Assembly (NCBI RefSeq): GCF_030814115.1
Contig: NZ_JAUSUP010000001.1
Coordinates: forward strand, 62,001 to 126,000
Direction: 5' to 3'
Origin: Alkalibacillus filiformis
GTDB taxonomy: Bacteria; Bacillota; Bacilli; Bacillales; Alkalibacillaceae
DNA length: 64,000 bases
Below the pieces are notes generated by a model. The model worked only from the letters and a program-made list of their open reading frames with translations. It was not told the DNA's origin and did no database searches. The translations under genes and the position numbers were made by a program. Below, piece after piece: positions 9,115 through 16,599 of the stretch. Numbering within the stretch: position 1 is the stretch's first letter; each line of letters opens with the position of its first letter.

Positions 9115-9294
9115 TTAATCTTCTTTACCAAGTTTGCGATCAATCGTTCCTTCATGATAATCATCGGATACTTGCTCGTACGTTTCGGCTAATCCTTTTT
9201 CAAACTGTGTGTCCCCTTGATAATGCTCATTTTTATAATTTTCCTCTGCGATTTTATGACTTGCTTTTTCATTCTCGCGTTTTTGTTTCGACAT
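9115..9294 (-). CDS. DUF4025 family small protein (YozQ-like)
   Basis: 59 residues, very hydrophilic, ending in YEQVSDDYHEGTIDRKLGKED. The QVSDxYxEGTID segment is the hallmark I associate with the Bacillus DUF4025/YozQ family, which has no known function. GGAGGTTTCTTA precedes the ATG at 9294, and a longer frame to 9333 lacks such a site. It is monocistronic and convergent with the nitroreductase gene. Confidence 0.75.
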   Translation of the reverse strand: MSKQKRENEKASHKIAEENYKNEHYQGDTQFEKGLAETYEQVSDDYHEGTIDRKLGKED

Positions 9295-9414
9295 TAAGAA
9301 ACCTCCATTCGATCGTTTGTTCAAATTTAGCATTTGTGCTCTAGTGCATTTTATACTACAAGGATTTAGTCGATTATGTTAGCATAAAAATGTTCAAGTT
9401 TAGATAGGAAGGAC

Positions 9415-11004
9415 ATGTCCATGACAATTCAAGAAGAAGTAAATAGAAGGAAGACTTTTGCCATCATTTCACACCCTGATGCTGGTAAAACTACACTAAC
9501 AGAAACTTTGTTATTATTCGGTAATTTAATTCGAGAAGCAGGAACTGTAAAAGGGAAGAAGACAGGGAAGTTCGCTACATCAGATTGGATGGAGATTGAA
9601 AAGCAACGCGGTATTTCAGTGACATCAAGTGTGATGAATTTTCCATATGATGATTTTCAAGTGAACATTTTAGATACACCAGGGCACGAAGACTTCAGTG
9701 AAGACACGTATCGTACGTTAACAGCGGTCGACAGTGTAGTCATGGTGATTGATGCGACTAAAGGAATTGAAGCCCAAACGAAAAAATTATTTAAAGTTTG
9801 TCGCATGCGTGGCATCCCAATCTTTACATTTATGAATAAAATGGACCGCGAAGGCCGCGAGCCATTGGAGTTAATGGAAGAAATAGAAGAAGTACTCGAT
9901 ATTGAAACTTACCCAATGAATTATCCAGCTGGCATGGGTAAACGATTTTTAGGTACGTTTGATCGCCAAAATAATCAGTTTGTTCGTTTCACACATGAAG
10001 GGGCAGAAACGGCTATTCCATACGATGATCTAAGTAATCCGGAATACGAGGATCTTGTCATTCATGAGGAATTCAAAGTAGCACAAGATGAGGTGGCTTT
10101 ATTAGATGAAGCGGGTGAAGAATTTTCACTAGATAAAGTATTAGCTGGTAAGCAGACACCTGTTTATTTCGGTAGTGCTTTAGCGCCGTTTGGTGTGGAG
10201 ACATTTTTTGATTCGTTTATTAATATGGCACCGACTCCAGCTCCGAGAAAATCAACAGAAGGAGTCGTTCAACCGGACAATCCGGATTTTTCAGGATTTA
10301 TATTTAAGATTCAAGCAAATATGAACCCACAACACCGTGATCGAATCGCTTTTGTCCGTGTATGTTCTGGTAAGTTTGAACGTGATATGAGTGTCAATTT
10401 AGCACGAACAGGAAAGAAAATAAACTTAGCTCAATCACAGCAATTCGTCGCATCACAAAGAGGGACGATTGAAGAAGCCTATGCAGGTGATATTATTGGG
10501 ATTTACGATCCGAATGTGTATCATATTGGCGACACCATTACAGAAAGCAGAGAACTGTTTGAGTACGATGAACTACCACAGTTTCCACCAGAACAGTATA
10601 AAGCCGTAACAGCTAAAAATGTCATGAAGTCCAAACAGTTTAAAAAAGGAATCGAACAACTTGTCCAAGAAGGCGCTATTCAGTTGTTCAAAAAATTCCA
10701 TACTGAATCTTATATAATCGGCGCTGTCGGTGAACTTCAATTCGAAGTATTCCAATACCGTATGAAAAATGAGTATAACTCAGAAGTCGTGTTTGAAGAT
10801 ATCGGTGAAAGAATTCCCAGATGGTTAACAATGGAAAAGGTGGATGAAAATTTATTTGATAGCCGTAGTACATTAGTTCGTGATCGTGAAGGCAATCCAG
10901 TCGTCTTATTCAAAAATGAATTCTCATTAAACTTATTTAAAGATCGCCACCCAGAAGTTGAATTAATCGACTTATATGAAGTGAATCAATATGACCAAGT
11001 ATAA
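9415..11004 (+). CDS. prfC: Peptide chain release factor 3
   Basis: 529 residues, full length for RF3. GTPase motifs are intact: P-loop SHPDAGKTT near residues 19-27, switch I region [19 protein letters not shown] near 88-95, and [10 protein letters not shown] near 142-151. The later EF-Tu-like domain II and the RF3 C-terminal domain ([17 protein letters not shown]) follow. RF3 uses GTP to remove RF1/RF2 from ribosomes after termination. ATG codons at 9415 and 9421 both lie behind AGGAAGG. It is monocistronic, as is usual. Confidence 0.95.
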   Translation: MSMTIQEEVNRRKTFAIISHPDAGKTTLTETLLLFGNLIREAGTVKGKKTGKFATSDWMEIEKQRGISVTSSVMNFPYDDFQVNILDTPGHEDFSEDTYRTLTAVDSVVMVIDATKGIEAQTKKLFKVCRMRGIPIFTFMNKMDREGREPLELMEEIEEVLDIETYPMNYPAGMGKRFLGTFDRQNNQFVRFTHEGAETAIPYDDLSNPEYEDLVIHEEFKVAQDEVALLDEAGEEFSLDKVLAGKQTPVYFGSALAPFGVETFFDSFINMAPTPAPRKSTEGVVQPDNPDFSGFIFKIQANMNPQHRDRIAFVRVCSGKFERDMSVNLARTGKKINLAQSQQFVASQRGTIEEAYAGDIIGIYDPNVYHIGDTITESRELFEYDELPQFPPEQYKAVTAKNVMKSKQFKKGIEQLVQEGAIQLFKKFHTESYIIGAVGELQFEVFQYRMKNEYNSEVVFEDIGERIPRWLTMEKVDENLFDSRSTLVRDREGNPVVLFKNEFSLNLFKDRHPEVELIDLYEVNQYDQV

Positions 11005-11022
11005 TTTTTTATAGTGTGAGTT

Positions 11023-11055
11023 AGTAGTTCATTTACTAAAATGGACTACTTTTTT
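11023..11055. terminator. Terminator after prfC
   Basis: Stem AGTAGTTCATTT / AATGGACTACT with a wobble pair, followed by six or more T. It also faces the convergent staygreen gene. Confidence 0.75.
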
Positions 11056-11058
11056 ATG

Positions 11059-11532
11059 CTAGGAATTAAAGATTTCGTTTAATATGTCACGTGGAGTTCC
11101 ATAGTATAAAGTAGTTTGAAAAGCGGGATAAGAAGAATGATACTCAATGACAATAGGTGAATTAAGCAGATATTGATGCTGTTCGTAAAATGGAATGTCC
11201 CCATAAATAATCCCTTTTAAAGCAAGCTGCATTTCTTTTAAGAAAATATTATAACGAAATGCAGCCTCTTCTAATGAAAATTCCCCTCCGTCAACATACG
11301 CATATCCAAGTAATTGATTCTGTGCTTCAGAGGTTTGAATCCACTCAGCTAAAACTTCATCACGCAACTGCCAATCAATTGCATTAAAGTTGTAGTTAGT
11401 GCCGATATCTAAAAATAACTCTCCCGTTTCATCAGAATGAGTTAGTGTATACTTTCTTCCGATAATTGGAGTCGAAGGTGTTGCGGGTGGGTGGAATTGA
11501 ATTGACAATTTATTAGGATCGAAAGCTGACAC
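11059..11532 (-). CDS. Staygreen (SGR) family protein, putative Mg-dechelatase homologue
   Basis: 157 residues matching the bacterial staygreen pattern through its length: FDPNKLSIQFHPPATP, GRKYTLTHSDETGELFLDIG, RDEVLAEW, and the C-terminal YPAFQTTLYYGTPRDIL. Plant SGR extracts magnesium from chlorophyll a. Bacterial homologues occur in non-photosynthetic Firmicutes, where the real substrate is unknown. There is no signal peptide. The start is GTG after AGGAGGG. It lies next to an intergenic repeat array on its upstream side and stands alone. Confidence 0.85.
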   Translation of the reverse strand: MSAFDPNKLSIQFHPPATPSTPIIGRKYTLTHSDETGELFLDIGTNYNFNAIDWQLRDEVLAEWIQTSEAQNQLLGYAYVDGGEFSLEEAAFRYNIFLKEMQLALKGIIYGDIPFYEQHQYLLNSPIVIEYHSSYPAFQTTLYYGTPRDILNEIFNS

Positions 11533-11617
11533 GAATTTCCCTCCTTGTCATTATATATGGTAAGTGTATGAGGAAGAGGCTTGGGTAAAGAACTATCTAA
11601 TCGGCGGTTTTGGTATT

Positions 11618-11855
11618 ATTTGGCGCTCGCGGATGAAATTTTGGCGTTCGTTGATGATATTCTGGCGCTCACGAAAATTTATCAGCGCTCATGCATACTT
11701 TATCGGCGCTCACGAAAATTTATCAGCGCTCATGCATACTTTATCGGCGCTCGCAAATTTTATCAGCGCTCATGTGCACTTTATCGGCGCTCGCAAATTT
11801 TATCAGCGCTCATGTGCACTTTATCGGCGCTCGTAAAAATTTATCAGCGCTCACA
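11618..11855 (-). repeat. Intergenic array 1 of the GAGCGCYGATAAA/GAGCGCCAAA repeat (12 units)
   Basis: On the minus strand the array reads nine units of GAGCGCYGATAAA (nearest the 3' end of the betaine-binding gene) and then three GAGCGCCAAA-type units, with a period of about 21 bp. In the nine-unit block, CTGATAAA and CCGATAAA alternate perfectly. Several spacers (ATGCATAC, ATGTGCAC) are repeated exactly, so part of the array grew by duplication of a 42-bp pair. Open frames across it encode only repeats of the kind LSAL/YQRS and are not credible genes. This array fills most of the 389 bases between the staygreen and betaine-binding genes. Confidence 0.9.
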
Positions 11856-11869
11856 CCATATGATCATCA

Positions 11870-11909
11870 CGAAAATAAAAATCCCCAGCTAAGCCTAAGC
11901 TTAACTGGG
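11870..11909 (-). terminator. Terminator of the betaine-binding protein gene
   Basis: Stem CCCAG..TAAGC / GCTTA..CTGGG (11884-11909), with a T-rich tract beyond it on the minus strand. Confidence 0.7.
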
Positions 11910-11921
11910 AGGTAAAGTGAA

Positions 11922-12806
11922 TTAGTTAATCCACTCGTTAATTAATTCTTCGTTTTCATCAATCCACTCGCGAGCGCCATCGATTGGCTCTTCAGCGTCT
12001 TCAACGTAAGCCATTAGCTCACCAATTTCTTCGTCATCCATCTTCCAGTTCTTTAACCATTCACTGAATTCAGGATAGTCTTCTTCAAAGTCGTGACGCG
12101 TTGCGTGGTGAATCTTTTCAACGCCACCGAATGATTCTTTCGGGTCATCTAAATATTTTAAGTCGTGCTCAGCGAAAATGCTGTGTGGATTCCAAAGTGG
12201 AGCAACAATCGGCTCTTCGTTTGAAACAGCATCATCAATTGCTGCGATCATCGCAGGCTCAGAGCTTGGGACAAGTTCTAGCTCTAACTCATACTCTTCA
12301 ATCATCTCTTCAGCAACTTCCATCGTACCTGCACCTTGGTCGAAGCCTGTGATTTGATGGTCAAACTCTTCAGCATGCTCGTTTAAGTCTTCAATGCTAT
12401 TAACATCTTCCATATATTCTGGAACCACAAGACCTACTTTCGCATTGTCATACCAAGTTGCTTCAGAAAAGTCGATATCATCTTGGTATTGCTCTAGGTA
12501 ATGTTGGTCTTGAACAGGTAACCAAATCTCTAAACTAATGTCTAACTCATCATTTGCAAGTGCTGTCATCGTTGGTCCCATATCTAAGTTAATTAAATCA
12601 ACTTCATAACCACGATCTTCTAAAAGAACTTTCCACATATTCGTTACCGCAATATTTTCTGCCCAATTAATTTGTCCCATTTCAATCGGTTCTTTGTCAT
12701 TTGTGTCACCAGTTTCTCCGTTGTCTGCTTCATCGTTACCACCGCATGCTGCTAATACAACTAATAGGGCAGCACTTAGTAATAAAAGTTTTGTCTTATT
12801 AAACAT
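11922..12806 (-). CDS. Glycine betaine/proline-type ABC transporter substrate-binding lipoprotein (OpuAC-like)
   Basis: 294 residues. Signal peptide and lipobox VLAAC (Cys21), then a linker rich in Asp/Glu/Gly. The substrate-binding domain begins near residue 47 (MGQINWAENIAVTNMWKVLL) and carries the aromatic-box tryptophans typical of quaternary-amine binders (EIWLPVQ, ATWYDNAKVG, APLWNPHS). It captures a compatible solute for a membrane ABC permease. The permease and ATPase genes are not next to it, so this is an orphan binding protein. It is strongly acidic, as expected in a halophile. The ATG at 12806 lies behind GAGGGGGA; the frame is open six codons further upstream. Confidence 0.85.
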   Translation of the reverse strand: MFNKTKLLLLSAALLVVLAACGGNDEADNGETGDTNDKEPIEMGQINWAENIAVTNMWKVLLEDRGYEVDLINLDMGPTMTALANDELDISLEIWLPVQDQHYLEQYQDDIDFSEATWYDNAKVGLVVPEYMEDVNSIEDLNEHAEEFDHQITGFDQGAGTMEVAEEMIEEYELELELVPSSEPAMIAAIDDAVSNEEPIVAPLWNPHSIFAEHDLKYLDDPKESFGGVEKIHHATRHDFEEDYPEFSEWLKNWKMDDEEIGELMAYVEDAEEPIDGAREWIDENEELINEWIN

Positions 12807-13166
12807 TATTAAAATCCCCCTCATAATTTTTCTCTAAAATTGTTACTCACGATTTCAACTAAAGTTCTAAACTACATATGTAGCGCAATAACGCTAAACA
12901 TTTTTAAATGGGTGTGTTGCTTGCTATAAAGCAAAAACATCCCGTTAAAAAATGATCATAAACCACCTTCCTTTAAGGTTGTTAAGAACGTTAAATTTTT
13001 TCTTTACGAACCTAATATAACGATGATTAAGAAATTTGTCAAATATGATCGAAGAGTTTATGTACAAGAATTATGTAGTACATTTGGCCCCATTTATAAA
13101 AAGATGTTTAATCGCTCACACAATCGTCTATAGAAAAGTAAGCGAAAAACACAAGGAGGGTGTGGA
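12807..13166 (-). promoter_or_regulatory. Upstream region of the betaine-binding gene, with a conspicuous hairpin
   Basis: There is no credible gene in these 360 bases. A strong hairpin lies at about 12911-12945 (TTGCTT / AAGCAA core flanked by GGGTGT and ACATCCC), about 105 bases before the start codon, so it could sit in the leader of the mRNA. The remainder is AT-rich and probably holds the promoters of both divergent genes. The hairpin may be an attenuator or a stability element; this is inference. Confidence 0.4.
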
Positions 13167-13454
13167 ATGAAGGAAATTTACACAGAAATCATTCAACTTG
13201 AAAATCAGCTAACCATGTACGAGATCCTTTCATTGCACGATTATAACCAAACTGTCGATGGCGATTTTTATTTTATCACTGAACACGGCGTAGTTGCCCC
13301 TCGCAATCTACCAAAATTGGTATCGACGTTTCTAACATTAGATGAAACGAGTGAGTTGAAAGTTGTGATAGAAGGTTATGATGTTAATCAAATATTTACT
13401 GACATAAAGACGTGCATCGAAGAAGGAGCAGCTGAGAAAGAAGCCGTTGTATAG
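13167..13454 (+). CDS. Small cytosolic protein of unknown function
   Basis: 95 residues, slightly acidic, without membrane segments. I recognise no domain. An AAGGAGGGTGTGGA site precedes the ATG. It ends 28 bases before a universal stress protein gene and probably forms an operon with it, so a stress-related role is possible by association only. Confidence 0.65.
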   Translation: MKEIYTEIIQLENQLTMYEILSLHDYNQTVDGDFYFITEHGVVAPRNLPKLVSTFLTLDETSELKVVIEGYDVNQIFTDIKTCIEEGAAEKEAVV

Positions 13455-13482
13455 TACTTAAATTGAAAAGGAGGTTTGTGGT

Positions 13483-13986
13483 ATGAATGAACTTTTCGCT
13501 AGGGTGTTAGTAGCCTATGATGGCTCAACAGATAGTAAGAAGGCATTGAATAAGGCAGAGGGAATCGCAAAGCAAAACGATGCAAAGTTGATTGTAGCTT
13601 ACGTTCAAGACCAAAGTCCAGCAGCGCCAATCTCAGATCAACACACGATTCCACATGGGACATCGATGTTAAATCAAACGACGAACTACACGACATCAAT
13701 GCCAGCATCAGATAGTTCTGAGCAACAACAAGTAGACATTATGGACCAACAAGCTGATGAAATACTCGATGAGGCGAAATTGAAACTATCCAATGAGATT
13801 GACACTGATTATGAAATCCTTTTAGGACCTCCAGCAAGAGAAATTGTTAAATTCGCAAAAGATCAAGATGTCGACCTCGTAATATTAGGAAATCGCGGTT
13901 TAAGCGGCTTGAAAAAGATTGTCATGGGAAGTGTCAGCAACAAAGTAACAAATGACTCACACTGCCCAGTACTAGTCATTAAATAG
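13483..13986 (+). CDS. Universal stress protein (UspA family)
   Basis: 167 residues. The N-terminal VLVAYDGSTDSKKALNKA and the C-terminal ATP-binding motif VILGNRGLSGLKKIVMGSVSNKV (G-2x-G-9x-G-S type) are both present, which suggests an ATP-binding Usp. Residues 48-85 are a polar, Gln/Ser/Thr-rich insertion longer than usual. The ATG lies behind AAAGGAGG. The gene follows the 95-residue protein gene closely and ends before a weak terminator. Confidence 0.9.
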   Translation: MNELFARVLVAYDGSTDSKKALNKAEGIAKQNDAKLIVAYVQDQSPAAPISDQHTIPHGTSMLNQTTNYTTSMPASDSSEQQQVDIMDQQADEILDEAKLKLSNEIDTDYEILLGPPAREIVKFAKDQDVDLVILGNRGLSGLKKIVMGSVSNKVTNDSHCPVLVIK

Positions 13987-13995
13987 AGTAGAAGA

Positions 13996-14020
13996 GACGC
14001 TCTTTATGGGCGTCCTTTTT
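13996..14020 (+). terminator. Probable terminator after the usp gene
   Basis: A short stem GACGC / GCGTC followed by CTTTTT. The stem is only five pairs. Confidence 0.55.
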
Positions 14021-14038
14021 ATATAGCGGGAGTCGAGC

Positions 14039-14300
14039 TGAGCGCTGATAAATTGTCATGAACGCCGATAAAAATTGCCGAGCGCCGATAAATTGGTGTG
14101 TGCGCCGATAAAATGTACGTGAACGCCGATAAAAATTTTCGAGCGCTGATAAAATTTCGTGGACGCTGATAAATATCGGTGAGCGAGCGCCAAATAAATT
14201 TTGTGAGTGCCAAAAAAGTATATACGAGCGCCAAATAAATTACGTGAGCGCAAAAAAAGTATGAACGAACGCCAAATAATCTACCAGAGCGCCAAAAATC
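14039..14300 (+). repeat. Intergenic array 2 of the GAGCGCYGATAAA/GAGCGCCAAA repeat (13 units)
   Basis: Seven GATAAA-type units followed by six CCAAA-type units on the plus strand, with a period of about 20-22 bp. The units show more divergence (GAACGCC, GTGCGCC, GGACGCT) than array 1. It lies downstream of the usp gene in the same orientation and fills nearly all of the gap before the next gene. The minus-strand open frames across it are products of the repeat. Confidence 0.9.
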
Positions 14301-14365
14301 ACCGAAGACGTCGATCCAAAATATGCTAAACTTAAAACTAGTACAAGAACTAGGGAGAGATTAAT

Positions 14366-14551
14366 ATGCAAAACTTCTATTTCATAACATTAGCATTTGT
14401 ACTCGGGATTGTCGCATTTTTAACAGGTGAAATCGTCACATTCGTTATGCTCGGTTTCATTCTCCTTTCATTACAAAATATCCATCGAGTGTTAAAAGAA
14501 ATGCTCGAGATTCAAAAGCAAGATCAAAATGAAAATGAACAATCGTCATAG
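14366..14551 (+). CDS. Small membrane protein
   Basis: 61 residues: two short hydrophobic stretches separated by TGE (about residues 5-20 and 24-38), then a charged amphipathic C-terminal tail of about 23 residues rich in Glu, Gln and Asn. The pattern fits a small helical-hairpin membrane protein. I do not recognise a family. AGGGAGAG precedes the ATG and a good terminator follows. Confidence 0.6.
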   Translation: MQNFYFITLAFVLGIVAFLTGEIVTFVMLGFILLSLQNIHRVLKEMLEIQKQDQNENEQSS

Positions 14552-14559
14552 TAAAAAAC

Positions 14560-14589
14560 GGTCTTTCCATCTAAGGAAGGGCCTTTTTT
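14560..14589 (+). terminator. Rho-independent terminator
   Basis: Stem GGTCTTTCC / GGAAGGGCC (with G-U pairs) around ATCTAA, followed by six T. Confidence 0.8.
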
Positions 14590-14769
14590 ATCCGCTCATT
14601 AACAACTTTAAGTAAAATTATGAATTATTTGACAAAAAATCACTAGTTTATGATGTGAGTAATTGGTAGTAGTGACGGTGTTTAGGAAACTAACTATTTA
14701 GGGTGGATTTTCAAATTACGGCCTTTTCGTCTTTGGAGGAAAAGGCCGTATTAAGGCTTTTGACATGCG

Positions 14770-16599
14770 TTATCTAAACAAATCTAAAAACCGTTCCCAA
14801 ATGCCTTTTTCTTCTTCTTCAACTTCTCCACTTTCCTCATCGTCATCGATTGTAATGCTTCCACTTTGGATCACAAATTGAACCGTTTCAACTTTGTCAT
14901 TACGTTCAGAAACGAATGAAACGGGTTCGAAGTCGGAGTGGTCAAAGTCATTCATCATGTTGTCGATTTCACTTTGCATTTGTTCTGGTAAATCGCTCGT
15001 TTCTTCAGCGAGTTCTCCAGTTCCATCATGCAACTCATCAACACCATCTTCTAATTCAAACGTTCCATCATTTAACTCACTAATGCCTTCATGAATATCA
15101 CTGTAAGCAGATGACAATTCGCCAACGCCACCTGTATAGTCGACTAATCCAGCATGAAAGTCGCCGTATTGGTTTGCTAGCTCATTTAAACCTGACTCAA
15201 GTTCTGCTAAATCATCGGCAAAATCGAGATCATCCATACTTGCAGCTAATTCATCGGCCATTAACTCTAAGTTCGTCGCCATCTCATGAAGTGATTCGCT
15301 AACGTCAAGTAATGTAGGACTAACTGCTTCAAATGCTTCACCAACAGCATCATAAGTTCCTTGGACTGTTTGTGCAGCAATATACGTATCAACGAGTTCA
15401 TCTAAAATGTCAGAATCTGCTCCACTCATGTAAAGTGATTGAATCTCTTCTTCCGATAAGTCGCTTCTAGGAATATCAGCTATTGCATCATCTAATGCAT
15501 CATACGCTTGATTATAATGGTCTCGTAATTGCCACAATCCATCTTCAACTTCATACAATCCACCTGCAATTTCGCGTAAACCTTGTTCAAGTTCTTCTAG
15601 GTCAGATGTGTCCATATTATCATCTAACTCAAAGCCAGAACTTATCTCTTGAAGTGCATCACCAATTGATTGTGAGCCTTCAACTAAGTCAGTCGAGCCA
15701 TCATCTAACTCACGAACGCCATCTAAGTAGTCACCAGAACCATCATGAAGTTCGACAACACCATCATTGAGATCCACTACGCCATCACGCAAATCAGTGA
15801 CACCATCATATAAGTCTGCAATCCCATCTGATAACGAGCGCATCTCATCTTGCATTTCATCTGTCTCAGGGTCATCTACAGACATTGATGATGGTAAAGC
15901 CGCAATTTCTACACCATCAAACTCAAAGTTTATAACATCAGCTTCAACGACAAACTGTTCATCCTCACCAGGCATAACAGTGAACGTCACTTGCTTATTT
16001 TTCCCAGCACTAGCAACAGTACCATCTTCAGCTTCAATCGCATGATAAATTTCAGAATCTAAATTTAAAGTCACTTGTAATAAATAATGGTCATAAAAGA
16101 CAGGGTTGACCTCTTCGTTGGCGGACGTTTTAATTTTAATTGCTAACTGACCGTCCTCGCCAGCGATGTCATGAGGATTAACGACTTCACCGTCTAACGT
16201 ATATTCAAGGTCAACAGTCCACGGAAGCGGCTGACCATTTAAATTGCCTTGATAGTAAAACTCATCCTCTAGAGCCGTGAACATAACCTCTTCATCATGA
16301 AGCTTTATATCTTCTAGATTCGTTAAGTTATGAACACTTTCGTAATGGCCAAAGTCAATCATTTCACCAGGTTTAGTTACATTAAATTGATTGACTACAT
16401 ACATCCCGTCTTGCTCACCAAACGCATTCAATGTCGCATAGATGACTTCATGTTTTTCAGAAAAAGAGCCTTCACCATGTAGTTGTGAAGATGAAGACTC
16501 ATCAGAATCTGATTCGCCCGAAGTCGCCAGAGCAAACGTTGGAATAAGCAATAGGGATGCGATGAAGGTGATCGTGACACGTTTCATATTCATAATCAT
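14770..16599 (-). CDS. Secreted LxDG heptad-repeat protein paired with an MMPL exporter
   Basis: 609 residues. An N-terminal signal peptide (about 1-25) is followed by a beta-rich domain (to about 235). Next comes a long helical region with runs of seven-residue repeats of the form LxDGxxD/L (LYDGVTDLRDGVVDLNDG near 250-270 and again near 480-530). This is the x-x-x-L-x-x-G repeat seen in YhgE/Pip-like proteins and MMPL partners. It has no C-terminal membrane helix, unlike YhgE, so it is likely released or held by partners. Its ATG overlaps the stop codon of the exporter gene (ATGA), which indicates translational coupling. It probably acts as an extracytoplasmic adaptor of the exporter. Confidence 0.75.
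   Translation of the reverse strand: MIMNMKRVTITFIASLLLIPTFALATSGESDSDESSSSQLHGEGSFSEKHEVIYATLNAFGEQDGMYVVNQFNVTKPGEMIDFGHYESVHNLTNLEDIKLHDEEVMFTALEDEFYYQGNLNGQPLPWTVDLEYTLDGEVVNPHDIAGEDGQLAIKIKTSANEEVNPVFYDHYLLQVTLNLDSEIYHAIEAEDGTVASAGKNKQVTFTVMPGEDEQFVVEADVINFEFDGVEIAALPSSMSVDDPETDEMQDEMRSLSDGIADLYDGVTDLRDGVVDLNDGVVELHDGSGDYLDGVRELDDGSTDLVEGSQSIGDALQEISSGFELDDNMDTSDLEELEQGLREIAGGLYEVEDGLWQLRDHYNQAYDALDDAIADIPRSDLSEEEIQSLYMSGADSDILDELVDTYIAAQTVQGTYDAVGEAFEAVSPTLLDVSESLHEMATNLELMADELAASMDDLDFADDLAELESGLNELANQYGDFHAGLVDYTGGVGELSSAYSDIHEGISELNDGTFELEDGVDELHDGTGELAEETSDLPEQMQSEIDNMMNDFDHSDFEPVSFVSERNDKVETVQFVIQSGSITIDDDEESGEVEEEEKGIWERFLDLFR

Noticed and set aside
11564-11915. Three overlapping open frames encoding LSAL/YQRS/IGAR repeats
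   Set aside because: They arise because the 21-bp repeat unit is a multiple of three and contains no stop in some frames; they have no ribosome site and vary with array length. The same holds for the minus frames at 14019-14253, 19349-19555, 28143-28346 and 35298-35651, and the plus frame at 22230-22424.
15111-16045. Several plus-strand frames opposite the LxDG-repeat gene
   Set aside because: They are complements of the acidic repeat codons and lack starts and ribosome sites; shadows.
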